In this document: positions 35,711 to 44,942 of the stretch, piece by piece | Layout: the number at the start of each line of letters is the position of its first letter | How positions within the stretch are numbered: the first letter of the stretch is position 1 | Origin: CAVXFB01 sp963760935 | Lineage (GTDB): Bacteria; Planctomycetota; Planctomycetia; Pirellulales; Thermoguttaceae | Length of the DNA stretch: 64,000 nucleotides | Direction of reading: 5' to 3' | NCBI GenBank assembly: GCA_963760935.1 | Contig: CAVXFB010000003.1 | Span: 186,001-250,000 of the forward strand | Made by a program: the position numbers and the translations under genes | The notes under the pieces: generated by a model | What the model was told of the DNA's origin: nothing | Database searches by the model: none | What the model saw: only the letters and a program-made list of their open reading frames with translations

Positions 35711-36463
35711 ATGCTCAATCAAAAAGTTGCCCTAGTCACCGGCAGCGGTAAACGGCGTGTCGGCAATGCCATTGCGACGGCATTGGCCGAGCGTGGTTAT
35801 AGCATCGCCGTGCACTACAATCGTTCGAAATTGGACGCGCAAGAGACTGTTGAGCAACTTGCGAAAATGGGTGTCCGCGCCACGGCGTTCCAGGCCGACC
35901 TGGCTATTGAGGAGGATGTTGCACGGCTGTTCGGCGAGGTGGTTAAGGAGTTTGGCCGCATCGATGTGCTGGTCACGGCCGCTGCGATCTGGGAGCGAAA
36001 GCCGCTGGAAGAAATTATGGCGGCGGACATCCGACGCCACTTTGAGATCAATGCCTTGGGTACGTTCCTCTGTTGCCAGCAGGCCGGACTACTGATGGTC
36101 GGCCAGCCCGAAGGGGGTGTAATCGTGACGATCGGCGACTGGGCCGACGTCCGACCATATCCGAACTACGCGGCCTATTTTCTTAGCAAGGGGGCAATTC
36201 CGACCATCACTAGAACATTTGCCGTGGAACTGGCCCAGCGGAATCAGGCGATCCGCGTCAATTGTATCCTTCCCGGTCCCGTCATGTTGCCGGCCGATGT
36301 GTCGGATCACGATCTGAGAGGTGCCATAGCGGGCACGCTCTTGAAACGCATCGGGAAGGCCGAGAATATAGCTCACGCCGTTGTGTTTCTGGTCGAAAAT
36401 GACTATATAACCGGAGTCTGTCTACCGGTCGATGGTGGTCGAACAATCGCCGACAGCACGTGA
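35711..36463 (+). CDS. Pteridine reductase-like short-chain dehydrogenase
   Basis: A 250-residue SDR starting at the ATG at 35711 (MLNQKVALVTGSGKRRVGNA). The cofactor motif TGSGKRRVGNAIA and following HYNRS resemble pteridine reductase PTR1 (TGAAKRLG...HYHRS) rather than ordinary FabG. The catalytic serine is absent. Instead an Asp in TIGDWADVRP stands 13 residues before the Tyr of YFLSK, the same spacing as Asp181-Tyr194 in Leishmania PTR1. It therefore probably reduces a dihydropterin or related substrate with NADPH (FolM/PTR1-like). Quinonoid or dihydromonapterin substrates are alternatives. Confidence 0.78.
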   Translation: MLNQKVALVTGSGKRRVGNAIATALAERGYSIAVHYNRSKLDAQETVEQLAKMGVRATAFQADLAIEEDVARLFGEVVKEFGRIDVLVTAAAIWERKPLEEIMAADIRRHFEINALGTFLCCQQAGLLMVGQPEGGVIVTIGDWADVRPYPNYAAYFLSKGAIPTITRTFAVELAQRNQAIRVNCILPGPVMLPADVSDHDLRGAIAGTLLKRIGKAENIAHAVVFLVENDYITGVCLPVDGGRTIADST

Positions 36464-36656
36464 ATGGTCTGTCGGCCAGTCGTTTAGTAGGCCATCGTCG
36501 CGCCGTTGTTCGGGCCGCGGCCAAGCCATCAGGCATCATGCCCGACGCCGAAGGCGGCCGAAATCGCACGCGATCTGGGGTCGCCCGGGTGGCTTTCGGC
36601 GGCTATAATCCGGCGTTTTGATTGGATGTATACTTCTTGTTCCTGAGCAGGTCACT

Positions 36657-38855
36657 ATGAGTCAGCTTGAAACGCTTCCAGCACGACCGCCACAACCCCC
36701 AGCGTCACTTGGCTTTACGGCCGAAACGCTCTACGATAAATGCGTCTCGCTCGCACGTAATTTGTGGTGGAGTTGGCACGCGGATGTAATCAATCTCTTC
36801 CGCGATCTCGACCCCATCCGCTGGCGGCAATTGGATCACAACCCGATCGCGCTGCTTTCGGAGTTTACCGCTGATCGGCTTGAAATGCGGGCGTCCGAAC
36901 TCGTCCTCTACAGCCGAATCAATCAGGCGTATCGGCGATTGAAAGAATATGTGAACGAGGTGCCGCCGTGGAGTCGAACTCACGCCGGCGTGCTCGGCTC
37001 CAAACCGGTCGCCTATTTCTCGCTCGAGTTCGGCGTGCACGAGTCCGTGCCGGTTTACTCGGGCGGTTTGGGTGTGCTCTCGGGCGATCATATCAAAAGC
37101 GCAAGTGGCCTCGGCGTGCCGCTGGTGGCCGTCGGACTGTTTTACGACCAAGGCTACTTCAAGCAACATCTCGATGCCGACGGCTGGCAGCACGAGGAAT
37201 ATCTTGACACAAAGGTCGAAAACTTGCCGATGGAGCCCGCCTTGGGCGTCGATGGCCGCCCTATCACCGTGCGCATTGATACGCGGACGGGCAAACTGCT
37301 GGCCAAGGTGTGGCTCATGCGCGTGGGACGCGTGAACTTGTACCTGTTGGACTGCGACGTGCCGGGCAACAGTCCGGAGGACCGTGACTTGACTGCGCGG
37401 CTCTACGGCGGCGACATCCGCACTCGCGTTCGCCAGGAACTCGTTGCCGGCGTCGGAGGCGTCCGCGCCCTCAATGCTTTGGGAATTGCGCCGGGCGTGT
37501 ATCATCTCAATGAAGGTCACAGCGCGTTTGCAACATTGGAAGCGATCCGCACGCGGATGAAAGACGACGGCCTCAGCTTCGATACTGCTCTGCGCGAGCA
37601 AGCGCAGCACACGGTCTTCACTACCCACACCCCCGTTCCGGCCGGACACGATCGTTTTGATCGCGGACTGATCGAGGAGCACCTTGGCCCCCTGCGCGAT
37701 GAACTCGGCATTTCGACCGAGCAACTGATGGGCCTGGGCCGCGTGGAACCGCAAAACGAGCATGAAACGTTCTGTATGACCGTGCTCGGCCTGAAGTTGT
37801 CCCGGCGCGCCAATGCCGTGAGCAACCTGCATGGACATATCAGTCGGCGGATGTGGGCCCATTTGTGGCCATGGCGAGTGGAGGAAGAAATCCCCATCGG
37901 ACATATCACCAACGGCGTACATATCCAAAGCTGGCTGGCTTGGCAGATGCAGCAACTCTACGATCGCTACTTCCCGGCCAACTGGATGCGCCGCATGGGC
38001 GAGCCCGACGTGTGGCAGACGATCCGTGAAGTCGATCCGGGCGAGCTATGGGAAACTCATTACGCTTTGAAGAACTTGCTGCTAGCGTTCGTCCGCCGGC
38101 GAGTAAGCCGCCAGTGTCGCCGCCGGGGCGAGAGCGACGATGCCGTGGAGGCCGCGCGCAATATTCTCGATCCGAACATTCTGACCATCGGTTTCGCCCG
38201 CCGGTTTGCGACGTACAAGCGTGCGACAATGATTATGAGCGACCTCGATCGCTTGGCGGCCATCGTGAACGACGCGCAGCGGCCGATTCAGGTGATCTTT
38301 GCCGGCAAGGCACATCCGGCCGATGAGCCCGGCAAGCAGTTGATCCAGACAATTGCCAATTTGCGCCACGATCCGCGTTTCGCCGGTCGCATCGCCTTTG
38401 TCGAAGACTACGACATCAACGTTTGCCGGCACCTGATACAAGGCGTCGACGTGTGGATGAACAACCCGCGGCGGCCGCTCGAAGCATCAGGAACCAGCGG
38501 GCAGAAAGCTGTGCTAAACGGAGCGCTGAATCTCTCGATTCTCGACGGCTGGTGGGCGGAAGCCTATGACGGCTCAAATGGTTTTGCCATCGGCAAGGGA
38601 ACCTCGCACGTCGACGACCGCGTCACGGATGCCCGCGATGCGGCCGATCTGTATCGTGTGCTGACGGAAGAAGTCATTCCGTTGTATTACGATCGCGACA
38701 TCGACGGTTTGCCCCGCCACTGGATTAAGCGCATGATGAACTCCATCAGTTCGTTGGCCTGGCGGTTCAGCGCCGACCGCATGGTAGCCGACTACGTCCG
38801 CCATACCTATCTGCCGGCCGCTGGCGGGTTGAGCTGCGACATGGACGTTAGATAG
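36657..38855 (+). CDS. glgP: Alpha-glucan (glycogen) phosphorylase
   Basis: Releases glucose-1-phosphate from alpha-1,4-glucan. The ATG at 36657 follows AGG at seven bases and begins MSQLETLPARPPQPP, giving 732 residues. The first ~100 residues are the DUF3417 domain found in the bacterial/archaeal short phosphorylases, followed by YFSLEFGVHESVPVYSGGLG. The PLP lysine is Lys617 in GTSGQKAVLNGALNLS. Length and architecture match the Thermotoga-type 'alpha-glucan family phosphorylase' rather than the 800-residue E. coli enzyme. Confidence 0.93.
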   Translation: MSQLETLPARPPQPPASLGFTAETLYDKCVSLARNLWWSWHADVINLFRDLDPIRWRQLDHNPIALLSEFTADRLEMRASELVLYSRINQAYRRLKEYVNEVPPWSRTHAGVLGSKPVAYFSLEFGVHESVPVYSGGLGVLSGDHIKSASGLGVPLVAVGLFYDQGYFKQHLDADGWQHEEYLDTKVENLPMEPALGVDGRPITVRIDTRTGKLLAKVWLMRVGRVNLYLLDCDVPGNSPEDRDLTARLYGGDIRTRVRQELVAGVGGVRALNALGIAPGVYHLNEGHSAFATLEAIRTRMKDDGLSFDTALREQAQHTVFTTHTPVPAGHDRFDRGLIEEHLGPLRDELGISTEQLMGLGRVEPQNEHETFCMTVLGLKLSRRANAVSNLHGHISRRMWAHLWPWRVEEEIPIGHITNGVHIQSWLAWQMQQLYDRYFPANWMRRMGEPDVWQTIREVDPGELWETHYALKNLLLAFVRRRVSRQCRRRGESDDAVEAARNILDPNILTIGFARRFATYKRATMIMSDLDRLAAIVNDAQRPIQVIFAGKAHPADEPGKQLIQTIANLRHDPRFAGRIAFVEDYDINVCRHLIQGVDVWMNNPRRPLEASGTSGQKAVLNGALNLSILDGWWAEAYDGSNGFAIGKGTSHVDDRVTDARDAADLYRVLTEEVIPLYYDRDIDGLPRHWIKRMMNSISSLAWRFSADRMVADYVRHTYLPAAGGLSCDMDVR

Positions 38856-38856
38856 G

Positions 38857-38876
38857 AAGTGGTTAGTGGCTAGTGC
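38857..38876. repeat. AGTGGCTAGTG-type short repeat
   Basis: The bases after glgP read agtggttagtggctagtg, the same unit seen before rpiB and, in the opposite sense, at 39184-39228. It lies within a spacer. Confidence 0.5.
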
Positions 38877-38885
38877 GATCCAATT

Positions 38886-39188
38886 TTGCGACGCAAGTTT
38901 GTGGACAACTCCAAGCCAAACAATCTGTGGCGAGCTAGGCGCATTGCCTGCTGGGGTGGGGCGGCAATTATCGCGATTGGCTATGCCGTTCTTGTTCCAA
39001 TGAAATGGCACGATCTGCTGCCCGCCAAAATAACTTGGTGTCGGGTTATCGTTGGCCCGGTTATTTTCTCAGTAATTCCCCTGGTCCTGATGGAGGGCAG
39101 GACGTGGAAAATCCTGATATGGTGGTCAATTTTCGTACTGATAGTTTCTAGCCTAATGTTCATAGATCCGGCTCCGGCAGGACACTAA
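38886..39188 (+). CDS. Small membrane protein, hypothetical
   Basis: A 100-residue frame from a TTG start with three hydrophobic segments (about residues 21-38, 53-70 and 75-93) and a basic N-terminus. No ribosome-binding site of note precedes it and it is flanked by the CTAGTGG-type repeats. It may be a real small inner-membrane protein, but the evidence is only hydrophobicity and an open frame. Confidence 0.45.
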   Translation: MRRKFVDNSKPNNLWRARRIACWGGAAIIAIGYAVLVPMKWHDLLPAKITWCRVIVGPVIFSVIPLVLMEGRTWKILIWWSIFVLIVSSLMFIDPAPAGH

Positions 39189-39228
39189 CCACTCGACACT
39201 AATCACTAACTACTATCCACTCGCCACT
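39184..39228. repeat. CCACTAA-type short tandem repeat
   Basis: Degenerate tandem units ccactcg, cactaat, cactaac, ccactcg, ccactaa lie directly before the next gene. They match the repeat family at 14571-14696. Confidence 0.5.
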
Positions 39229-39229
39229 A

Positions 39230-39808
39230 ATGAACGTCTACGTCCTGATAGGTCACCAGAAAACCGGAAGTTTTTGCCACGCCATCGCGGCAACCGCGAT
39301 CGAAGAGCTACAGGCGGCGGGGCATGATGTCGTCTATCACGACCTATACGTTGAGAAGTTCGACTCGCTTCTCCTGCACGAGGAGATTCCTAAAGGAAGC
39401 CTGCTGGATCCGGTGATCGAGCAACATTGCCGCGAGATCACGGCTGCCGACGGCTACATCATCGTGCATCCTAACTGGTGGGCAATGCCACCGGCGATTC
39501 TCAAGGGCTGGCTCGATCGCGTATTGCGGCAGGGCGTGGCCTATCAGTTTGGCCCTGGCGGAGTCGAGCCACTGTTGGTGGGCAAGCGGGCAGTCATCTT
39601 CACCACATCGAATACGCCCCGCGAGGATGAGTTGAAGCTCTTCGGCGACCCGCTGGAAAACTTGTGGAAGGCCTGCATCTGCAATTTCTGCGGCATCGAC
39701 AACTTTGAACGCCGCAATTTCGAGTCGATTATTCTCAGCACTCCGGAACAACGCATAACGTGGCTTGGGGAAGTGCGTGCGATGGTCCGCAGGTGGTTCC
39801 CGGCATGA
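39230..39808 (+). CDS. NAD(P)H:quinone oxidoreductase, flavodoxin-like fold
   Basis: A 192-residue FMN/FAD-dependent quinone reductase of the KefF/MdaB/NQO1 superfamily (Flavodoxin_2). The N-terminal phosphate loop is GHQKTGSFCHAIA; the middle block YIIVHPNWWAMPPAILKGWL is the classic family signature, followed by DRVLRQGVAYQFGPGG. It probably performs two-electron reduction of quinones in the cytoplasm. Repeat units of the CCACTAA type occupy the spacer before the ATG and leave no obvious ribosome-binding site. Confidence 0.88.
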   Translation: MNVYVLIGHQKTGSFCHAIAATAIEELQAAGHDVVYHDLYVEKFDSLLLHEEIPKGSLLDPVIEQHCREITAADGYIIVHPNWWAMPPAILKGWLDRVLRQGVAYQFGPGGVEPLLVGKRAVIFTTSNTPREDELKLFGDPLENLWKACICNFCGIDNFERRNFESIILSTPEQRITWLGEVRAMVRRWFPA

Positions 39809-39906
39809 TGAAGTTCGCCTGCCGCCTTATCCCGTGACGGTTCCACGCCAATGTCACCAATAACGGCTAACGGCGCGCTCGGCGCCAGCGGCAAGTTTGA
39901 GCCGCT

Positions 39907-41265
39907 TCAGGTCCCAGTCGTGGACACGCGGACGCCGTCCGTCAAATTGCTCTCGGGAGCAAGAATTACCGGCTCGTTCTCGGTCAGGCCTTTGCGAATC
40001 TCGACCTGTTCATCGTTCATCAGGCCGACCTCGACCGACTGGAGCTGGGCCTGACCGTTGCGAACAGCGAACACTTGCCACGCATTGTCGGCCGAGCGGA
40101 ACAACGCGGACCGAGGGATCAAGAGGGCATGGGGCTTGTCGGCCGTGAAAATCCGCACCCGCACGCGATAGCCCACGCCCAGCCGCCGATCGTGCAGCAG
40201 GCGTTCCAACTCATTGTGCTCGAAACGAAGGATCACCTTCACCCGCTGTTGTTCGACGCCCAACGAGCTGACCTTAGTGAAACCGGCCGGATAGATGCGA
40301 TCAACAATGCCCTTCGCGGGCGGCAGGCCAATGGCCGGTCCGTAGATTTCCGCGCGGTCGCCAATTTTTGCTGCAACCACGTCAAGACTCAGCACGTCGG
40401 CCTCGACTTCCATGTCTTCCATCCGGCCGATTTCCAGCAGTGTCCGGCCGGCAGGCAGGTAGCGCTCGTTGCTCACCATCCGGTCGAGCACCACGCCGTC
40501 AACCAAGCTGCGCATCGTCCCGCGATCCTGTTCCTGCAAAACTTGTTGCAGTTTGGCTTCAGCCTCGGCCTTTTGTTTTTCCAGCACTGCTCCAGTGAGT
40601 TTCTTGCGATCGATGTACTGCCGAACCATCGAAGGCAGCAAATCGGTAGCAGCGCCGATGGCCACCGTGGAGGCGTGGACCAACTGGTCTTCCTTGTAAT
40701 CCACGTCGCTTTGCACCTTGGCGAGCTCCGCTTGTTCGAGGGAATCCTGCGTTCGGGCGCCAGTGCTAGCAAGCTGGCGGACGCGAGCCAAATCGTGCGT
40801 GGTATAGTCGAGCTTGGCCTTGCCGGCGACCATCCGTTCGGCTGCGGCCTGCACGGCAGCCTTAGTCGAGATGACAAACTGTTCTGCCTGGCGAAGCGCT
40901 GTTTCCTCGACCTTCAGATACGCATTTTCGCGCATGCTCGCATCGAGACGCTGCACGGCCGCGGTGGCCTGCTCGACTGCCAACTGCAGGTCACGCGGAA
41001 CAATTCGGGCGACGACTTGCCCTTTCTCAACGTGGTCGCCCTCGACCAGCGTTATGGCCTCGATGCGTCCCGTGATCGGCATCGTGATCAGGTACGTTTG
41101 CGGCAGGCGAGTCTTGGCTTGCTCATCGACGAATTCGCGTATTGAGCCGACCCTCGCGGGCGCGGTTTCAACGGCCAATGGTGAAGAAAAGCCGTGCCAG
41201 AAAGCGTACATCAGAAAGGCAGCAATCAACACGCCGCCGAGCAGGAGCCAAAGTTTCGTCTTCAT
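39907..41265 (-). CDS. HlyD-family periplasmic adaptor (membrane fusion protein)
   Basis: A 452-residue membrane fusion protein. Residues 5-24 form one transmembrane anchor, then a lipoyl/barrel-sandwich half (PITGRIEAITLVEGDHVEKG), a long alpha-helical hairpin (about 95-240) and the returning beta-barrel half (GVVLDRMVSNERYLPAGRTL). It bridges the inner-membrane ABC transporter to the outer membrane. It is third in an ATPase-permease-adaptor operon, starting 21 bases after the permease stop. A TolC-like partner is not encoded here. Confidence 0.9.
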   Translation of the reverse strand: MKTKLWLLLGGVLIAAFLMYAFWHGFSSPLAVETAPARVGSIREFVDEQAKTRLPQTYLITMPITGRIEAITLVEGDHVEKGQVVARIVPRDLQLAVEQATAAVQRLDASMRENAYLKVEETALRQAEQFVISTKAAVQAAAERMVAGKAKLDYTTHDLARVRQLASTGARTQDSLEQAELAKVQSDVDYKEDQLVHASTVAIGAATDLLPSMVRQYIDRKKLTGAVLEKQKAEAEAKLQQVLQEQDRGTMRSLVDGVVLDRMVSNERYLPAGRTLLEIGRMEDMEVEADVLSLDVVAAKIGDRAEIYGPAIGLPPAKGIVDRIYPAGFTKVSSLGVEQQRVKVILRFEHNELERLLHDRRLGVGYRVRVRIFTADKPHALLIPRSALFRSADNAWQVFAVRNGQAQLQSVEVGLMNDEQVEIRKGLTENEPVILAPESNLTDGVRVSTTGT

Positions 41266-41286
41266 GGTCTTCTCTTGAAATCGCGA

Positions 41287-43661
41287 CTATTCTTGGATTT
41301 TCAGTGCGTCGAGCCAATTCATTTTGTGGATTGCCCGCTGAACGAACAAATGTGCCACCAGTCCGAAGACCACGGCGAGAAGCATTGTGATCGCCCACAA
41401 GCCCGGAGAGGTGATAATCGGCAGGCGGAGCATGTCGCTGGCGTAGGCTTTGGCAATCGCCACAGTCAACAGGTAGCCCAAGGGCATTCCGAGCAGCGTT
41501 CCGAGCACGGTGGTAATCATGCTCTCGCGAAACAGCAGGCTGCCGATTTGCCACGGTCCGTAGCCCAAAACGCGCAGCGTGGCCACCTCGCGCTGACGTT
41601 CGGCAAGGCTGACCAGCGAAGCGTTAAGGATGCTTCCGAAAAAGACAATGCCAGCAAATAGCACGAGCAGCGTGATCGTGGCCGACTGGGATTCCAGGAT
41701 CGTCTTTTCCAGATTCCGAATGACGTTCGCCCGCTCATTGACGGCTTGCAGAGCAGGCAATCGCTTCAGCTCACGGTACAATGCGTCGCGATGGCTGCGA
41801 TCGCTATCGACGGCCAACTGCACGCCGCTGATGGCGAGCTCTTCGTCGATCAATCGGCTGAGATAGCCAATGTCGGCATAAACGGCCGTACCGAGATAAC
41901 TATCAGAAACTTCCACGATCGGCACATATCTCAACCGGCGCCGCCCTTTGATCGGCTGCATGCCGACAAGATCGCCGCGACCGACATGCAGCGCGTCGGC
42001 CAATGTGCGACTCATGGCAAGCCCGTGGGAAGGGACGCGGATTGGGCGACCTTCAAGATCGCGAGGCACGGTCAGTGTGGCGTGCGACATCAGACCGGTA
42101 ACCGACGCTTTCTTGCGGCACGGGCCGTTGATGAACGTGCAAGCGACATCGAGCACCGGTTCCGCGCGATCCACGCCCGGCAGTCTCGCTGCTTCCGTAA
42201 GGGCTGCCTGGCTGCGTTCGTCTTTGAACGTCAAGTCGATGTCGCTGCGCATGATCTTGCGGAACTGAAAATCGATAAGGTACTGCGGCGACAATTGCAT
42301 CATGAATCCATCGACCAGCACGCTCGCGCCCATAGCAGCCGCGAAAATGCAGGCGGCCGTGCGCAGTCGGCTTCGCAGCACGTTGCGCAACACCATTCGC
42401 CAACCCGATCCAAGCGAGCGCCAGAACCAAGGGAGATGTTCGAGAAATATGCCGCCGCCGCGCCGTGGAGGAGCGGGACGCATGGCCTCGGCGGGGTGCA
42501 GCCGCAGCACTAACCGGCTCCCGCGTAGGCTTCCCAATGCGGCGCAACCAACACTCACGAACATGCCCAGTGCGCAGACGTTCCAATGAAGTCGACTATG
42601 CAACTCGGGAAACTCGAAGAACGTGCGATAGATAGAGGTCATTCCTCGAGCAAGCCACCATCCCAGTCCGCAGCCCAACAGTCCGCCGCCAATGCCCACG
42701 ACCATGCCGAACTTTAGAAAGTGCCAGAAGACTTGAAAATCGGAGTAGCCGAGGGCCTTGAGCGTTCCCACCACGGTGCGCTGTTGCTGTGCGAGCCGGC
42801 TAAGCAGTACGTTGAGCACCAATGCCGCGACAGCCAGGAACATGCAGGGCGTGATGACGGCAAAACTCTTTAGGCCCTGGATCTCCTGGCTGAGAAATTT
42901 GTTCGACGGCTGATCTGCCAACGGCGTCGTGGTAAACACGCCATAGTCCGAAAGCATGTTCTCGGCACGACGAAGCAGGTCGCGGGGGCTGCCGTGCGCC
43001 GCCGCGCCGAGGCGGCCGAGTACCTGGTTGGCCGAGCCTTTGAAATCGAATACTTCTTCGGCGTACGAACGCTTCAAATAGAATACGCCGAAATGTTCGG
43101 CATCGGGTGTGATTGCCCCCGGGGCAAGCAGATAGACGAACTCGCTGCTGATAGCCGTGCCCACGATGAACAACTCCTGCTGTCGGTTGTTCAATAGTAG
43201 GTGAATCCATTGGCCCGGCTGTAACCGATGCGCCCTGGCAAACTGCTCGTTGACGATCACCTCATTGTCACGGCGGTCGCTGAAATAGCCCCCCTGCCGC
43301 AACACGATGTCGTCGAGGATCGGCTTCCGGCGATCGGGAAGCGACAGCGCCAGTCCGCTCAGCGGCTCAGGCACACCCGGCAAATCGACCGTGATATATT
43401 GCTGGATTCGCGGACGCACTTCCGCCACTTCCGGCATTGCCGCCAGCGCCGACAGCTCTGTCAGCGGCACCTTCTTCAGATCGACCGAGAAGTCGGCCAT
43501 GCGGCATTGGGCATAGTAGAGCCGCTTGGCCTCGCTCAAGTTCAAGTAGGAGAAGGCCATCGTGACAAGACAGGCCACCCCCACGGCGATTATGCTCGTG
43601 ACCGCCAGCAACATGCCGACATGGCCGCGAACCTCGCGCAGCAACTTGTGATCGAGTGCTT

Positions 43662-43665
<4 letters not shown>
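41287..43665 (-). CDS. ABC transporter permease, double FtsX domain
   Basis: A 792-residue permease with a first transmembrane segment near residues 17-38, a large periplasmic domain, an FtsX domain (about 270-380), a second periplasmic domain and a second FtsX domain near the C-terminus (about 665-790). This duplicated layout is that of LolC/E-like and DevC-like exporters of lipids, peptides or glycolipids, not of small-molecule importers. The start overlaps the ATPase stop by four bases, so translation is coupled. The cargo is unknown. Confidence 0.9.
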
Positions 43666-44393
<728 letters not shown>

Positions 44394-44707
44394 GTCGATT
44401 ACGACCTTCGGTGGGCGGGACCGCCAGCCGGCAATGGTCTATGGTCCCCGCCATTAAGAGGATAGGCCACGGCTCTGCGTCGAACAAGTATGACGCGGGA
44501 GGCGAGGTCTATCGGTCGACAAGCCGCAATAGGGCCTTGGCCGCCACGTTGGCGACTCGGATCGGGCGGGCTCAAATATGAGTTGCAGACGAACCCGCGG
44601 CAAGTGGCTCGACCGGGGCGTCGTTCACGAGCGATCCTCGTCGCAGTTGGTTTGGACCTGAGCCGCTAAGCAGTAAGACTGCCAGCCCCTTCCGCCGCCG
44701 ATCCGAC
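44394..44707. other. Intergenic region upstream of the exporter operon
   Basis: About 310 bases on the minus-strand side between the symporter partner gene and the ABC operon. Apart from the GC-rich dyad at 44413-44452 nothing was recognised. Confidence 0.4.
44413..44452 (-). promoter_or_regulatory. GC-rich dyad before the exporter operon
   Basis: GGGCGGGACC (44413-44422) and GGTCCCCGCC (44443-44452) pair with one bulged base. The element lies about 20 bases before the ATPase start. It may be an operator or a leader hairpin; it lacks a T-tract. Confidence 0.3.
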
Positions 44708-44932
44708 CTAACGCTGGCCGGACCGTGGAAAGAAGCGGACAAAGTAGAACGCACCGACCACGGCCATCAGCGCGCCCCACCAGATGCCGGCGTGAACCCA
44801 GTTGAGCACCAGACCGGCCTCCAACTCGGGGTCCACCAGCGCATACAAGCCCGTGCCGAAAATGATCAAACCATAAACCAAAAGGGTTCCACCAATAAAG
44901 AACCAGATTGGGACTTGATGTTCGGAATCCAT
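44708..44932 (-). CDS. Small membrane protein paired with the symporter
   Basis: A 74-residue protein from the ATG at 44932 (MDSEHQVPIWFFIGGTLLVY) with two transmembrane segments, about residues 8-28 and 41-63. It starts ten bases after the symporter stop, so it is translationally linked. The second gene of sodium:solute symporter operons is often such a small subunit, but the family here was not recognised. Confidence 0.7.
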   Translation of the reverse strand: MDSEHQVPIWFFIGGTLLVYGLIIFGTGLYALVDPELEAGLVLNWVHAGIWWGALMAVVGAFYFVRFFPRSGQR

Positions 44933-44942
44933 GAGTTTTGCC

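Noticed and set aside
36705..37955. 416-residue minus-strand frame opposite glgP
   Set aside because: Antisense shadow of the phosphorylase.
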